Positions 1-11,588 of a stretch of 64,000 nt of DNA are shown here, in pieces. The DNA comes from Isoetes taiwanensis (taxonomy: Eukaryota; Streptophyta; Lycopodiopsida; Isoetales; Isoetaceae). The DNA lies in the NCBI GenBank assembly GCA_021234155.1, contig JAJEKV010000014.1:14682494-14746493 (forward strand). Reading direction: 5' to 3'. Each line of letters starts with the position of its first letter. Position 1 is the stretch's first letter. The position numbers were made by a program, and so were the translations under genes. The notes beneath the pieces were generated by a model, which ran no database searches, was not told the origin of the DNA, and saw nothing but the letters and a program-made list of their open reading frames with translations.

Positions 1-402
1 AACGTGGTGCCTAATTTCCACAAAAAGCTGTATTCTAAGGATCTTGATGTTGATCTGGATCTGGATCTGGATCTGGATCGGATCTGGACTTGTTCTGATT
101 AGCATTGCAGTGTACTGTCAAAGTAAATCTAAATGGTTCATTTGGCCTTTTGGCTTAAAGTATATCTAGTATCTGCTTATCCCTCCTGTGTAGTACGTTG
201 GGACTAGCAATTACGAGATCGTATATTCAAGTTTTGCTAGTGCCAATGTAAGATGTCGCTCACCCACCCACCCACACATGCACCCACCCACCCACCTACC
301 CACCCATCATCCATCTATCCATCCATCTCTGTTGCCTGTGAACTTTTCAACATGGCAGTCTATCGTCTATCTCAATTGCTTGTGGAATTTTTTTTCATAT
401 AG
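1..402 (+). other. Intron of the ERMP1-like gene with simple repeats and a decayed SINE
   Basis: No exon is seen. A GATCTG hexamer repeat lies near 49-85. Around 190-250 is a tRNA-like stretch (B-box-like TTCAAG followed by GCTAGTGCC), leading into a CACC-rich microsatellite at about 258-330 (CACCCACC, then CATCCATC). This looks like a degenerate tRNA-derived SINE with a simple-repeat tail; the A box is poor. The intron ends in a T-rich tract and AG at 401-402. Confidence 0.45.
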
Positions 403-2370
403 GTCAATTGTGGGATACGTACTTCCTACAGTGATTCCTATATGCTACTCGATAATCTTCTCAGGTGTCTTGGTCCAGTTTGTTGCTGAAAAGATGGGCA
501 TGAGTGGCTCCCCTCCTGGATATCTAGGTAAGGACCAATGGCTTATTTGTAAGTGCCGTAAGGATTTTGCTTTATGTATGTTCCTCTCCTGCAGGCTTTA
601 TGTTAAGTGATATTGTGATAGCGACTGTCGTTGGTGTTGCTGTGGTCATGTGCCTTGCACCTCTCATGCCCATCATGGCGCAGTGGTTGGCAAAACCTGA
701 CTTTTTAAGGATGCTTCTTTATTTGAGCATTGGGATTGCAGCGTTATCCTCACGAAGGTTTCCATACAGTGTCTCAGCTCCTAAAAGGCTTCTTCTCCAG
801 CACACATTTATCACCTCAGGTTTTGATTTGCACTTTCTTTCGTGGTTATTTTGAGATGTGATGAAAAGCTACATAGACTCTGAGATTAATTTTAGTATTT
901 CAATTCATAGTTTGGTCTTAATACATTTACCTAAATCAGTTGTGAGATTTATTGCAGAAGTCAAACTAATATCTGTGGAGTGTGCTTTTGCCTTGAGTGT
1001 AGGAAACAATGTCGTAGATTCAAGATATGATTTTGCCACAACAGATTCAAATTCCATGTCATTCATTTTGCGTAATGCACAATCGTCGCTGCAGAATCTT
1101 CGTTCATTAGTTCATGTTTCAGAAGAGAACCCAACTTCAACATTTCTGGTATATTCATTTTTACACCAATAGTAGTAGGTCAATGCAATTTTTTAGCAAA
1201 GAAGTGAACTACATTATACTGGCTTTTGTCATAATATGAAGCTCTGGTTTAACAGTCTATGAAGGGATCTCTCCATTACGAACTTTAATTTCTTAATAAA
1301 ACACGTTAGTTAAGGCTATTATTTAAGACCCAAAATTGCTCATTAATTTTAGTCGTATGTTTTAGCTCTGCCACTCATTTTGGTGCCTTAATTTATCTTC
1401 CAACAATCTGAAATGACTTGTCCATTATGAGATTAATTTTTTAACGATTGTCCCTTAACTCTCTTCTTCGAGCCGTCCTCCATGTAGATCTTGTCTTTTT
1501 AAATCTCCAATGATTAGGGATTTTGAAATATAACCTTTTTTTTATGCATCGAGTCTCGATGACTTGCTTCAAATGTAAGATTTGACCATCTACGTCTTCA
1601 TATTGTTCTTACATTTTATTTATTGCAGGCTATGTACCCAGTGTCATATCTGTTTTCCCATAGCTCCACTGTTCATGTGGAAACTGGGGATATCAAGGTG
1701 AGGTTACCAGCTTTACCTAACTTGAGATTATTAAACTCAGAACATAGCGAATCAACTGGATATCGGCGTCTCTATTTGGAGCTTGAGCTAGGGTGAGTGG
1801 ACTCTTTTATTTGGTAGTCCTCCTATCTCTTCTTATGGATTGATATTGGACTCTGTTATGTGATAGTTTGGCTCTCTTTTTTTTAAGCTTATAGACTGCT
1901 CATGCAGGTCATTGCAAGAAGTATGGGCCTCTGTAATGAACATTACAGGACCTTTAGTGAGCTGGTCATTTTCTGCACAGCAGTTACCTGGTACAGTTTT
2001 CAATGATTTCCTCTGCACACAATGCAATGAAGTTTATGTCATAATCTGAGAAATATATAAATGCAGAACCTGAATATGTTAAAGGTGGACCGCCTTCTTT
2101 TATATGTCGGCTAACGGGGAGGTCAAATGAAGAAAACTGGAAGTTTTGGCTTGAGGTAAATGATGAATTTGATGCATAGTATAGGTTGCTTCATATTTAT
2201 CATTTCCTTATATGATCAATGTGCAGGCAAATGGTCCAAGTCCATTGAAAATTGAGCTTGCCATTCTAGACCAGCAGCTTGATGAGGACACCCAAAGAGT
2301 AAGCCAGGGATTTCCCTCTTGGGTAGCCATTATTGCTGGTTCCTCCTATATGTCATCTTATTCTTTTTGA
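403..2370 (+). CDS. ER membrane M28-family metallopeptidase (ERMP1-like), C-terminal exons only
   Basis: The gene enters from the left edge. I read seven exons: 403-527, 595-819, 958-1148, 1629-1792, 1908-1990, 2067-2155 and 2227-2370, ending at TGA 2368-2370. GT/AG borders are good and phases agree. The first two encode hydrophobic membrane segments with the motif VQFVAEKMGM and then FPYS.SAPKR..LQHTF, diagnostic in my memory of plant ERMP1 proteins. Later exons give the lumenal tail (NITGPL.SWSF, GGPPSFICRL, FPSWV). The zinc-binding catalytic domain must lie left of the window. Known family role: an ER-resident multi-pass Zn-exopeptidase. The apparent donor at 1698 is not used, because the reading frame runs on to 1792; likewise 2299 is coding. 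Sure of the family; substrate unknown. Confidence 0.88.
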
Positions 2371-3196
2371 TGAAAGCTGTTATTTATTTATCAACAATTG
2401 AATATCATATTATAAACAAGTGCTGCGGCACTGAGGCTTGTCCAACACGTCCTTGATTTGTTTGGACATGTGTTGAAGGGCATGTGCGTGGGCTGTGGAA
2501 TCTGTTATCGTTTGATGGATGACACGTGTCAATATCGAAAGTTTCCTCACGCCGATAAGAAACATCAATGTCGGTCGTCTAATCCCCAAAGCATCTTTAG
2601 TTCGTAATATCAAATGACCCATTAATCTAAGGGTTGGTCCCTTCAGGCAACCCAAAAATCCTCTCCTATTTTTATTATCACTTGGTATAAAACGTAGCGG
2701 CGCCCTAGCGTCGGAGATTCCTTTGCTTTGCCAGTCATGGCGGGAAGTTTAATTCTCTCCAGCGAAGATAGAGTCTCTGGCGTTGCGGCTTTTTGTGGAT
2801 GTATTTACCACAGCAGATGCAGTGCAAAATACAGAGATATGTGGAGCACTCAATAGGTTTGAATTTAAATTCCTGGTTTGACGTTAAGGCAGGGATCTCA
2901 TTGCACATCTACATGCATATTCTTTGTCAGCAATTTCAAAAGCTGATAGATTAAATACATAACAAGCAAGTATCATAAGAAGTAAGTAACCTCTACAATA
3001 TGTAGATGGTCATTTTGTTACATGGATGCGCTTTTTGATGTGTGAAATTTCGCAAGGATTGATTTGGCAAAACGGCTATGGCTAAAAACAAGCTGCTAAA
3101 TATTTTGAGCCTAGATTAACCAGATTTTGAGGTTTGAAATTTTGCTCACAAACTGAGGAATTCAAATGAAAACTCCAATCTAAGACACAATCCCCT

Positions 3197-3270
3197 ATTT
3201 TGTCAAGGATAGGAAGTATAAGAAGAAGCCTTGATTTTGTCAAGGATAGGAAGTATAAGAAGAAGCCTTG
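3197..3270. repeat. Tandem duplication, 38-bp unit, two copies
   Basis: TTTTGTCAAGGATAGGAAGT and the bases following it occur twice in a row, starting about 3199 and 3237, and both copies end in AGAAGAAGCCTTG. The repeat is near identical, so the duplication is probably recent or a slippage product. Confidence 0.85.
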
Positions 3271-3409
3271 GACATGGAGCCTGTTTGTTATGTATCTCCT
3301 AAAAGGTGTGTCAGATTAAGGGGGGCCTACGTCTTTGGATTCCTCTAATTGAGAGCTTTCCAAGGATTAGTAATTTGCTATTATTTTCTCGCCATTGGAG
3401 TGCCAGTTG

Positions 3410-3855
3410 ATCGAAATGGAGAATCTTTGTGAAATCTTAAGGAACATGTGGAATCTTCATAGAATCTTAGGGAATGGGAAAAGAATCTAGGAGATTCTTC
3501 GTAGAAGCTCGGGGACTGTCGAGGAATCTTATGAGAAATCTTTGAGAATCTAGAGGAATCTTAAGAGACTCTTGGAGAATCCTTATAGAATCTTAGAGAA
3601 TCTTCATAAAATCTTTGAAAATCTAGGGAAACCTTTTATAAAATCTTGGAGAATCAAGAGAAATCTGAAGAGATTCAAGGGGTCTTCGTAGAGAGTCTTA
3701 GAGAATCTAAAGGAATCTTCATGAAAACCCGAGGGAATCTTCATAGATTCTTGGAGAATCTAGAGGAATCATATGAGAATTTTAGAGAATTCTTATAGAA
3801 TTTTAGGGAACCTAACAGGATCTTCATAGGAATTAAGGGAATCTTTATCCTGCTC
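3410..3855. repeat. GAATCTT-rich degenerate tandem repeat
   Basis: GAATCTT, AGAATC and GGAATCTTCATAG recur roughly every 10-25 bp over 440 bp. Several instances have the GAAnnTTC form. The same sequence style appears in the two repeats at 24.8-25.0 and 26.2-26.3 kb, so they may share an origin. Confidence 0.7.
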
Positions 3856-5648
3856 TGATGCTTGCTGCTTCTTTTAGATCATGAAGCCATGATCCAACCA
3901 GACCAACATGCCACTGCTGCGGTGCCAAGATTGCCAGTCATTGTAGCTTTTAAAACTTTGGATATCTTCATTGTGTTCTTCCCCTCCCTTACAAGATTTA
4001 AACAGAATTCCAAGTGAGCTAGTAGAGAGAAATGTTCGCGACGACCAAGGCCGCCACAATAAATTTCTTGTATGATTAAAAATAGAGATCCAAGGGATGG
4101 AATCATGTGCTATCATTTTTTGCAATGATGTGGCAGATATGTGAGTAGTCTAGAATTGCAGAAAAGCTTCACCCTCCCATAGCATAAGCATGTTAAAAAC
4201 GCATTCACTTCACCAGTTATATAATGAAAGAGGCTGAAATCAATTTGAGGTTGTTTGGGTAGAAGAAATTTTGTATAGAATCAAACAAGGTATGCCAAAT
4301 ATATGTGTTCTATTGTATCTTGGAAATCACTACAACCATGCTATACTCCCTTTGAAATTATGTGCATATAGTAATAGTATTAATCTTACATGATTTCAAA
4401 AAGTGTAATTTAGTAGTAATTTTAACAAAAGTCCTTCTAATGCAAAATAAAGCTCCTATAGAATGGCGCAATGTTCCTAATTTCCAATTATTTGATCAAG
4501 AAGTTGAAAACATAATTTCTCTAGCTTGGATCAAGATCAAGAAGTTGAAAATAGTGAGCTCAATTTGGTGGCTTTAACATTCTAAGTTTCAAAAATAGTG
4601 GAGCCCAATTTGGACCTCCCTTTAACATTTTAAGTTCCAAAAATTGTGGAGCCCAATTTGGAACTTGAAACTGGATTTAGCTATTGTGGCAAATTGGATA
4701 ATTAGAATAAGGAATTCAGGACTTCAATGAATTTGGGGACCTCTTTTTGTACTGGACTTCAAATTCATCAAAATTCACTTTTGGGGACTCGTGGAAAACG
4801 GCCATCTTTCCGCAAAATTGCCATGCGTGAAATACGTAAATTGATCCGGTTGAGGCGTTTTTGTTGACCTTTCTTTCACTGTCTAATGGCTCGAAGTGCG
4901 ATGCCCGCATTACTCCAGCAGGCAATGGGTAACCCGAAGCGAAAGTCGAGCAAGGAGGGCCGACACACACGTATTGTCTCGTCTGGGCACCTCCGCTGTG
5001 CGGTGAGTGGTCGGAATAGTTTAGTCGGTTAGAACAGCGGAATCACAATTCGCGCGCGGGGGACATCCATCTTGTGAAGTTTGGTTTATGTTACTAGTAT
5101 CACAGATTTCTTCAACCCTAGTTGCTTATTTCTTCTCGTTCACTCTTTTATAATGGAAGAGTGAGTGAATGGCCATTGTGATTTTCACATTTTATTAAAC
5201 TACTAAAGCTCCCATAATGTGGCACAAAAAAATTACCCTTAATGGTCCGTCGTTCTTTAAGAATCATCCTGAAGCCCTGAGGTACATCATGCTAGCTAAT
5301 TGAATAAGCTTTTATGCTTCTCAAACTAGGTAGTAGAGTAAGGCTGCACATTAGGGGAGTTCAATTGAGGGATTTTTCAATGAAGCAAAAGAGAAGATCA
5401 GGAGCATTAATTGCTTCCAGAATTTACAATCAGTCAGCAAAGCCGAATGCATGCTAAAAGAAAAAGTTTAGGAAACAAATGTTTCTCATTGATTCATTGC
5501 AGCAAGTCCCATACAGAAAAGCTTGCAAACTAGTAGCAGGCCATTCCCAAATCAGGGTTTACAGTAACAGTAATTAAGCATTTAGCAATTTGTTCAAAAT
5601 GACTTGAAACATCATTTTATGTACACAGCTTAGCAAGTTCTAAGCATT

Positions 5649-6262
5649 TCAGACCCTTCCTTCCCACAGGCAGTTTTGCGTACCATCACACCGTTCTAAA
5701 AGTTCTTTGATGTCGCTGGGAGGATTCAAGCCCAGCCTTTCTGCCCTAGCCCATCTCTCGGCCCTTGACATTCCTACGCAAGGGCCATAGCTCATGTTCA
5801 TATCAAATTGCTTCAGTATTTCTTCTATGTCATCATGTTCATCTGAAAAAACCAAGAAGAAATAACGAAGTCAAATTATATCCTACTTTTCATTATACAG
5901 AAATATGGAATACAAATTCCATGTCAACTGTAATTCTATGAAAACCTAATCCTAAGCTAAGACTTGCTGAGAAACAAACCTTGTCAAACCCTAACTCCCC
6001 GAGCTCGTTTATAAAGAAAACCTGACAGACATCGAAAACAAATATACTATTGCCACTAACCTTCGATATCGAAGCCTTTTGCCGTAACAAGAGCCGCTGG
6101 TTGGACCACATTGGAACCAAAGGTTGCGCTGCCATTTCCGGCATCCCGGTATGCAGCATGGACAGAATCATCTTTCTTAGAACCCTTCTTGCTCTTTCCG
6201 GCGCTTGCACCCTTCTTTCTTTGAGGATATAAGCCTGCGAGATCCATTTTCCTGGAGCTCAT
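5649..6262 (-). CDS. POLD4: DNA polymerase delta small subunit (POLD4 / p12 family)
   Basis: Two exons, 6262-6061 and 5842-5649, join across a GT-AG intron (218 bp) to give 131 residues. The start is the ATG at 6262; a second in-frame ATG at 6247 gives MDLAGLYPQRKK and cannot be excluded. The N-terminus is basic and low complexity. The C-terminal half carries the family signature: an acidic stretch, LKQFD, YGPC.G.SR.ERW.RAE.LGL.PP, then a short tail ending CLWEGRV. Known role: the smallest subunit of replicative polymerase delta, which stabilises the complex and its PCNA contact. An upstream TATA-like TATATAATA lies at about 6296-6304 on the opposite strand sense. The Crypton-like element begins less than 600 bp upstream. 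Confidence 0.9.
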
Positions 6263-6805
6263 TTTGAATATCGTCAAGACCTAGACTCTGCACTTCATAT
6301 ATAATAAACGGACTGGAGGGAACAACGTGAGGCACAAGACTGAGAACCGTTTAGTTATGCCGGAATATTCCGAGCACCGGCTAGATAGACACGTGTCCAC
6401 CATGTCCAGTGGCTTTTTTTTTTGGCACCGAAATTTTGGTCACCTTGAAATTATAGGCCAAATCACCCTGATTTTTCAAACCGAAATTTCAAGGTGATTC
6501 CAAGGTGATTCAAGTTTATTCCAAGGTGATTTCAACGTGATTCCAGAAAGACCAATTTACAGAAAGACCAATTTACAGTCATGACAAAATCATAGGATTC
6601 CAAAACATTGATTCAAAATCACAGATTAACACCAAAACATTATTTCACTGATTCACAAAACAGTATTTCACTGATTCACCAAAACAGTATTTCACTGATT
6701 CTGTATTTCCAAAACAGTGATTCAAAATCACAGATTCACAGAAGTTCAAAAAACAGTATTTCAACAACCAAAATCATGTTCAACACAAACGACTTCAAAT
6801 CATGT
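6263..6805. other. POLD4 upstream region and repeat-rich flank
   Basis: The proximal ~150 bp should hold the POLD4 promoter. From about 6435 to 6770 the DNA is made of short reiterated words: CCAAGGTGATT (6485-6545), AGAAAGACCAATTTACA twice (6545-6577), and AAACAGTATTTCACTGATTC several times (6655-6760). No gene is seen. Confidence 0.6.
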
Positions 6806-9800
6806 TCATGTGCTGCGCAGGTTCTTCAGTACATCGCTAACCATTGCAGGAGTTTCACATGTAACGAAGATGCAACCAGAGAAACTAGCACCAAGAAAAT
6901 TTTGGCCACCTGTGTTTGTAACATTATTCCCCTTCGTCATGTTGAAGTTTCCACCCTGCAAGGCCTTCCTTGCGATCGGATCATACCTCATCACTGCTCA
7001 CAAGATCGCCATCAACAAAATTCAAATAATCTTCACTCAATCGCATATTCTCCTTTTGGCCTAAAATATCGCCTCGACATAGCAAGTGCAGCATTGAAAG
7101 CACCTAAAACAGAAATTATAACGAAATTAAAACAACAAACTAAATAGAAATTACATTGAAATTAAATACATCTCAACAATTCTACTTACCACTTGATCAG
7201 GAACAGTATCACCCATTGGATTCTTCCGTTTAGTCCCACACGTAAGTTGTGTCGATCCAACCTATAAATAAGAATCTAAGTACAAGCAGATAAAGAACAC
7301 AACAAAACTCAAAACCTTACCCTCATCGTTCGACAATCTTTGGGGACACGGTTGATAACAATGCCGATTGAAGATGGCACGTAAAACCGTTATCAATAAA
7401 CCGATTTAGGATAAATAATAAACCGAGAATAATTTCTGACTTTAGAGAGGCCCATCAAAGCACATTAAGCATTTTCCTTCGCATAATAATAGGGGAAGAC
7501 CATGATCTTTTCGAAAACTAGTCTATGCATTATTTAGCATAAAACATAATATTCTGTTATATGCATATGCCCATGCTGCTGTAATAAAGCATAAATCATA
7601 TAATCTACTCTAGAATAATGCATCGGAATACACAATTGAAAACAATCCATTATGTATAGCATGCAGCAGCCAATGCCTATCAGAAATAAGTACATATATG
7701 TAAGAGTAGCATAAGTTGAACCATTGCAATGCACAACTAGGAGACATCTAGCATGTAAATATTACGATAGAAGGACGGGGAGCACCAGCCAACCTTCATA
7801 CAACAAGTTTGTTTTAAAAGGTGCATATTCTAGTGTATCTAACCTGTCATACCAGTGGACTTATACCAAAGCAGGTCATAAACAGAAAATTAGATCTTTA
7901 TAAGAAGCTAAGACTATGGGAATTAAGCATCTGCCACGGCCACTATCCTTAATTATCATGACTATATGAGCAAGCCATCCTACTCGTTTAGTGTACTGTA
8001 CTAGCAAGTAGCACAACAAAAACAACAGCCAGGATCCTTCCTGTGAAACATTAAATATTTTAATTGAACATTAATCCTAATATTAAAGTTAAAATGACAC
8101 AAGAAAAATTACCGAATCAGGAGGAGCAAGACAATTTGAAGACCGATCTTGTACACCAAACAAAACTTTCCTCTTATCGCTCATCTGCTCACCAAGCACG
8201 TCACTATAGACGCGAAGCTTGCCATCCTTATCAACTGGCCTTGAAAGAATGTCCATAGCTGCGTCCACTTGTACCTCCTTGCTCCTATCATACCTGTAAA
8301 AATAAGCGAGTAATCAAGAAAAATAACTTAAGAATAAAACATAAATAAATAAAAAAAACCTAAAAACGTACTTCTGATAGCCATCATAAGTGTTATGGCC
8401 TGTCACTTGCATGCCAACTTCAGCTGGTACGCCAGCCAACGCCAATCTCGTCACCAATGTCACTCGACCCGATTTATTACATATTTCAGCATTGACAGTT
8501 TCTCCCATGACTTTCAACCTTCGCTATCTGATTCTTGCCAACTCGTTGTTTATGGAACCAAACCTGCAATAACAATTTGCAATGTTAAAACAAAAATCAA
8601 ACTAGGAATCAAATAAATAATTAAATCAGCAACTCACATTTGAGCACCAACTATCAATTGCGGAAGAAATAGTGCACCATCGGGCCTTGTCGTCCTTTCC
8701 AAACTGGCGTGAAGGTAAATGCCTCGAATATTGTTTAAAAGTGAACACTAAATCAGATTCATAACTCCAAACCGGATCTCGAAAATGGTGATCCTCAAAC
8801 GTAGCGAGAAGGGTTATAATTTTGCTACACGCTTCCTCATACTTAACAAACTCGCCGCTCTCAATCGATAAACTTTCGTGATTCCAAAGTTCCTTAGCTG
8901 CCCTAATACCAAATCAAGCTACAAATATAAAAAGCACGGTACCGCTTCAACGGGATGATAAACCTGATGATCAACGTCACAAAGAAGATCATTTTCAACA
9001 TTGAACGGTATGACCGGTGCCTTCTTCTTCTTCCCTTTCACTCCAAGCAATCGTGATCGTCTAACAGCCACTACAAATGCGTAGGTACTCTTTTTAAAAA
9101 CATCAGACTTCAAGATATTAAATGGCCTCTCCTCAATACCCGTTGCACAAACCCTGGTCTCCTGTTTTTTCCGCAAAATTCTACCAAATGTTCTATATAA
9201 AACACTAAGGCTGCAAAACACAAACAATTAAACAATCATTAAATAAAAAACAATTAAAGACTATCTAGAATCATTAGCAATGCTTACCTTCCAGGCGGAT
9301 ATACTTCTTTGTTCTTCTTCTTCACTTGCAACATGAATTTCATTAACATGTCAGCAAGCTCCAGCACAGGTATGTCTTCTATAGGAATGCTGCAATCAAG
9401 TTTAAATGCTGTCCTCCAACTATCGAAGCGCTTCCTAGCCCAATTAGTTAAACTTTTCGAAGCATCCCTGCCTCCTCCTTCTGCTTCCTTCACAAGAACA
9501 GGATCTAATGCAAAAAAATCATCCCTCTCCACCTGCTCATCCTCACACAGCTGATCTTGATGAAACCACTCAGTCTCTTGGATCTCTGCCACGAAATTAT
9601 CAAGTTCCTGACCTTGAAACTGATTTAAGAGACCATCAATGTTATGCCAAAATCGTCATCTACTACATCCCGCTCCACCGCCACTACATTTCCACCATGC
9701 CTCGTACTACATCGCCTATTCTATCATCTGCATGCACTTTGTTCCCTAACTCCACTCCAACGGCCAGCCAGAACTACCAAGGCCATCGAAGTTCTTGTGT

Positions 9801-10260
9801 GACATTTAAAGAAAAAGATGGCTCCAGACTATTCAAAGAAACCTCCATACTAAAAAACACACACAAAATAACTAAGAAAGACCTCTTTGAAGCCATATCT
9901 TTCAAGTATCCTTGCATGCAGAAAGAAAGAACCTCAAAACCACTGCAATGCAAATCCTTCCTTGAATAACAAGTAAATCTGCGAAAAACAGACCCTTACT
10001 TAGCACAAAAATAAACAAAACATGAGGAAAACTTTAAAGATACACAAACATGATAAAAAACCTTGAATAACAGCGAGAATATTGCTCCAGATTCGCTCAA
10101 GACGTCAAGATTTCGCTCCAGACGCTCCAATACTGCAAAACTGATCCAAAAAAACTAAAAAATTTTCAAGAACTCTTCTATAACTCCAAAGCTTCACATA
10201 ATCGTAGGCGCTCACCTACTGGGAGGAAGATTTAAGACCCTGGAGGTGTATTCTACAAAA
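6806..10260 (-). mobile_element. Crypton-like (tyrosine recombinase) element, degenerate
   Basis: The span is defined by a spliced minus-strand coding region with Crypton/DUF3504-type sequence and by an upstream transcribed-looking leader (about 10250-9970) that ends in a T-rich tract plus CAG acceptor at about 9969. Known Cryptons lack terminal inverted repeats and move by a YR recombinase, so no TIR is expected and none was found. The 3' side (6806-6994) ends with a polar tail containing FSGCIF, a feature I associate with YR elements of this type. Outer borders are uncertain. Confidence 0.6.
6985..9660 (-). pseudogene. Crypton-type tyrosine recombinase gene, several exons, frames partly broken
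   Basis: Exons read on the minus strand: about 9640-9288 (core-binding part: NWARKRFDSWR ... LELADMLMKFMLQVKKK, YPPG), 9210-8943 (YRTFGRILRKKQE ... KKKKAPVIPF.VENDLL), an interrupted middle at 8910-8600, 8563-8372, 8293-8113, 7261-7190 and 7103-6985. Joining across the CAG at 9211 turns YPPGR into YPPGS.SVLY, the order expected for DUF3504. The exon at 8563-8372 has VWFHKQRVGKNQIAK and then, after a frame slip, NKSGRVT.VTRLA....V..QVTGH, matching the box-II region. Lys replaces the usual His of HxxR. The Tyr nine residues after the GH His is the first codon of the next exon (8293). The first catalytic Arg was not found. The frame slips mean either decay or sequence error. Confidence 0.65.
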
Positions 10261-10332
10261 AGCTAGCACAAATCCGGCAGCATAACCTCTGGCGCCAAAG
10301 ATCCGGCAGCGCAAAAGGAAGGAAAAATTTCA

Positions 10333-10430
10333 AGGATGACCAAAATTTCGTCGGAGAATTTTTGCCAGCGGCGCCCTGCCAGGTCAGCAGGAAATTTCTC
10401 CACGAAATTTCCACCTGGCAAAAATTACTC
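10333..10430. repeat. Nested inverted repeats upstream of the Crypton-like gene
   Basis: Perfect 12-bp arms AATTTTTGCCAG (10357-10368) and CTGGCAAAAATT (10415-10426) enclose a second perfect hairpin, GGAAATTTC (10390-10398) with GAAATTTCC (10404-10412), 5-nt loop. TGCCAGGT/ACCTGGCA adds a third pairing. The region is probably the element leader or promoter; function unknown. Confidence 0.7.
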
Positions 10431-10965
10431 CTTCCAGAATAAGACATGTGGCGATCTATTTTGTTTGAAGAGTAAGGGTGAGATCGACTATTGTAGGGTT
10501 CACATGGTGCATTTTTTTCATGGCTGAAGCGATCTAGTTGGATCAACGCTGATTCTTTTTATCAGCAGTCTGTTTACATGCATGCCTGGTGCCAGGTCCT
10601 TTTCTGAAGCTTTTTAGCCGAATATAGGAGCCGATAGCCCAAATTCAATTAGCCTGAAGCATTTTATATGTAAACAAGATGGTAATGTGGCGGCGTTGCC
10701 GTCGCTATACTTCGACGGGTTTTTTGAAGTAGCAAATGTTGCATAAATATATAGCACCTTTGTTCACAAATGAACCACAAATATGTTTTCTAATTTTGCC
10801 TTGAAATGTATGGTGCCCCTTCTTGATGGATATCCTCAAATTTGTTTGGATGGATAATAATGCCCATTCTGCCATGACATATTGTAGTATAAATGACTTG
10901 AATTGAGCTCTAGTTGAAAAACAGGTTGAGGTAGTTCAGTAGTTTTTGTTAGATCTGGCTGCAGT

Positions 10966-11588
10966 TTGTATTGCCTAGACATGGCATGCCCTGAAAAGAG
11001 ATGTCTGATCTTCAACATATTCCTCATGCTAGCCTTGAGCACAGATGGTCTTTCTATCAATCCATCTGCCACGCTGGTAAAAAGCTCCTTCTCACATGCA
11101 ATTACTAGCCTTCATAACACTCTTCAACATCTTCATAGCCTAATCTCTCTTGCACATAATGTTAACACGACCGCTCCGTTCATATCAATGCCTCACTCAT
11201 TCAGTTCTCTAACTCCAATTCTACAGTCACTGAGGATGTGATCACTTGGCTCAGCGCTGCCCCGACACATCAGACCACATGCCTTGATGGCATTCAAGGC
11301 CTGCAAATGAAGACCCTCTTGTCATCTCAGCTCTCATCTTGGGGTCAATCTAACACCAACTTGTTGAGCAAAACCCTTGCGCTAGTCACTGTATACAAAT
11401 AAGAGAATTTGCACCGACACCGGCGCCTGTTTTCACATGGAGATCATTTTGTCGATGAAGCCCCTACTTGGGTCCTTGCAGATCACAGAAGATTGTTGCA
11501 GGTAAAAAATGATGAAGTTACTTACAATGTAGATGTTGCTAGAGATGGAAGGGCAAAACACAAAACAATTCAAGCTGCCTCCTGTTAA
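10966..11588 (+). pseudogene. Pectin methylesterase (PMEI-PME type) pseudogene, 5' part
   Basis: A hydrophobic start (MACPEKRCLIFNIFLMLALS) is followed by a helical inhibitor-like region (SSFSHAITSLHNTLQHLHSL) to about 11180. The frame then shifts to ITWLSAAP..QTTCLDGIQG and LLSKTLALV (11220-11400), which is the end of a PMEI domain. A third frame, 11442-11588, reads PTWVLADHRRLLQ and then VTYNVDVARDGRAKHKTIQA, the very start of a pectin methylesterase domain, and stops at TAA 11586-11588. The catalytic PME domain is missing. Known role of intact members: demethylating cell-wall pectin, with the inhibitor domain removed in the Golgi. Here two frameshifts and truncation indicate a dead fragment. 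Confidence 0.7.

Larger units (their letters stand above)
2371..5648. other. Intergenic DNA, no supported gene
   Basis: No ORF here resembles a known protein. Visible content is repetitive: a 38-bp tandem duplication at about 3197-3270, a long GAATCTT-rich tract (3410-3850), and imperfect ~55-bp direct repeats at 4495-4665 (AAGTTGAAAA, GGAGCCCAATTTGG). The short ORFs at 3874-4125 and 4716-4970 lack splice context or family resemblance. Confidence 0.6.

Noticed and set aside
1698-1703. Splice donor GTGAGG after GATATCAAG in the ERMP1-like gene
   Set aside because: The frame stays open through 1792 with family-like residues ending LYLELELG, which joins correctly to the next exon.
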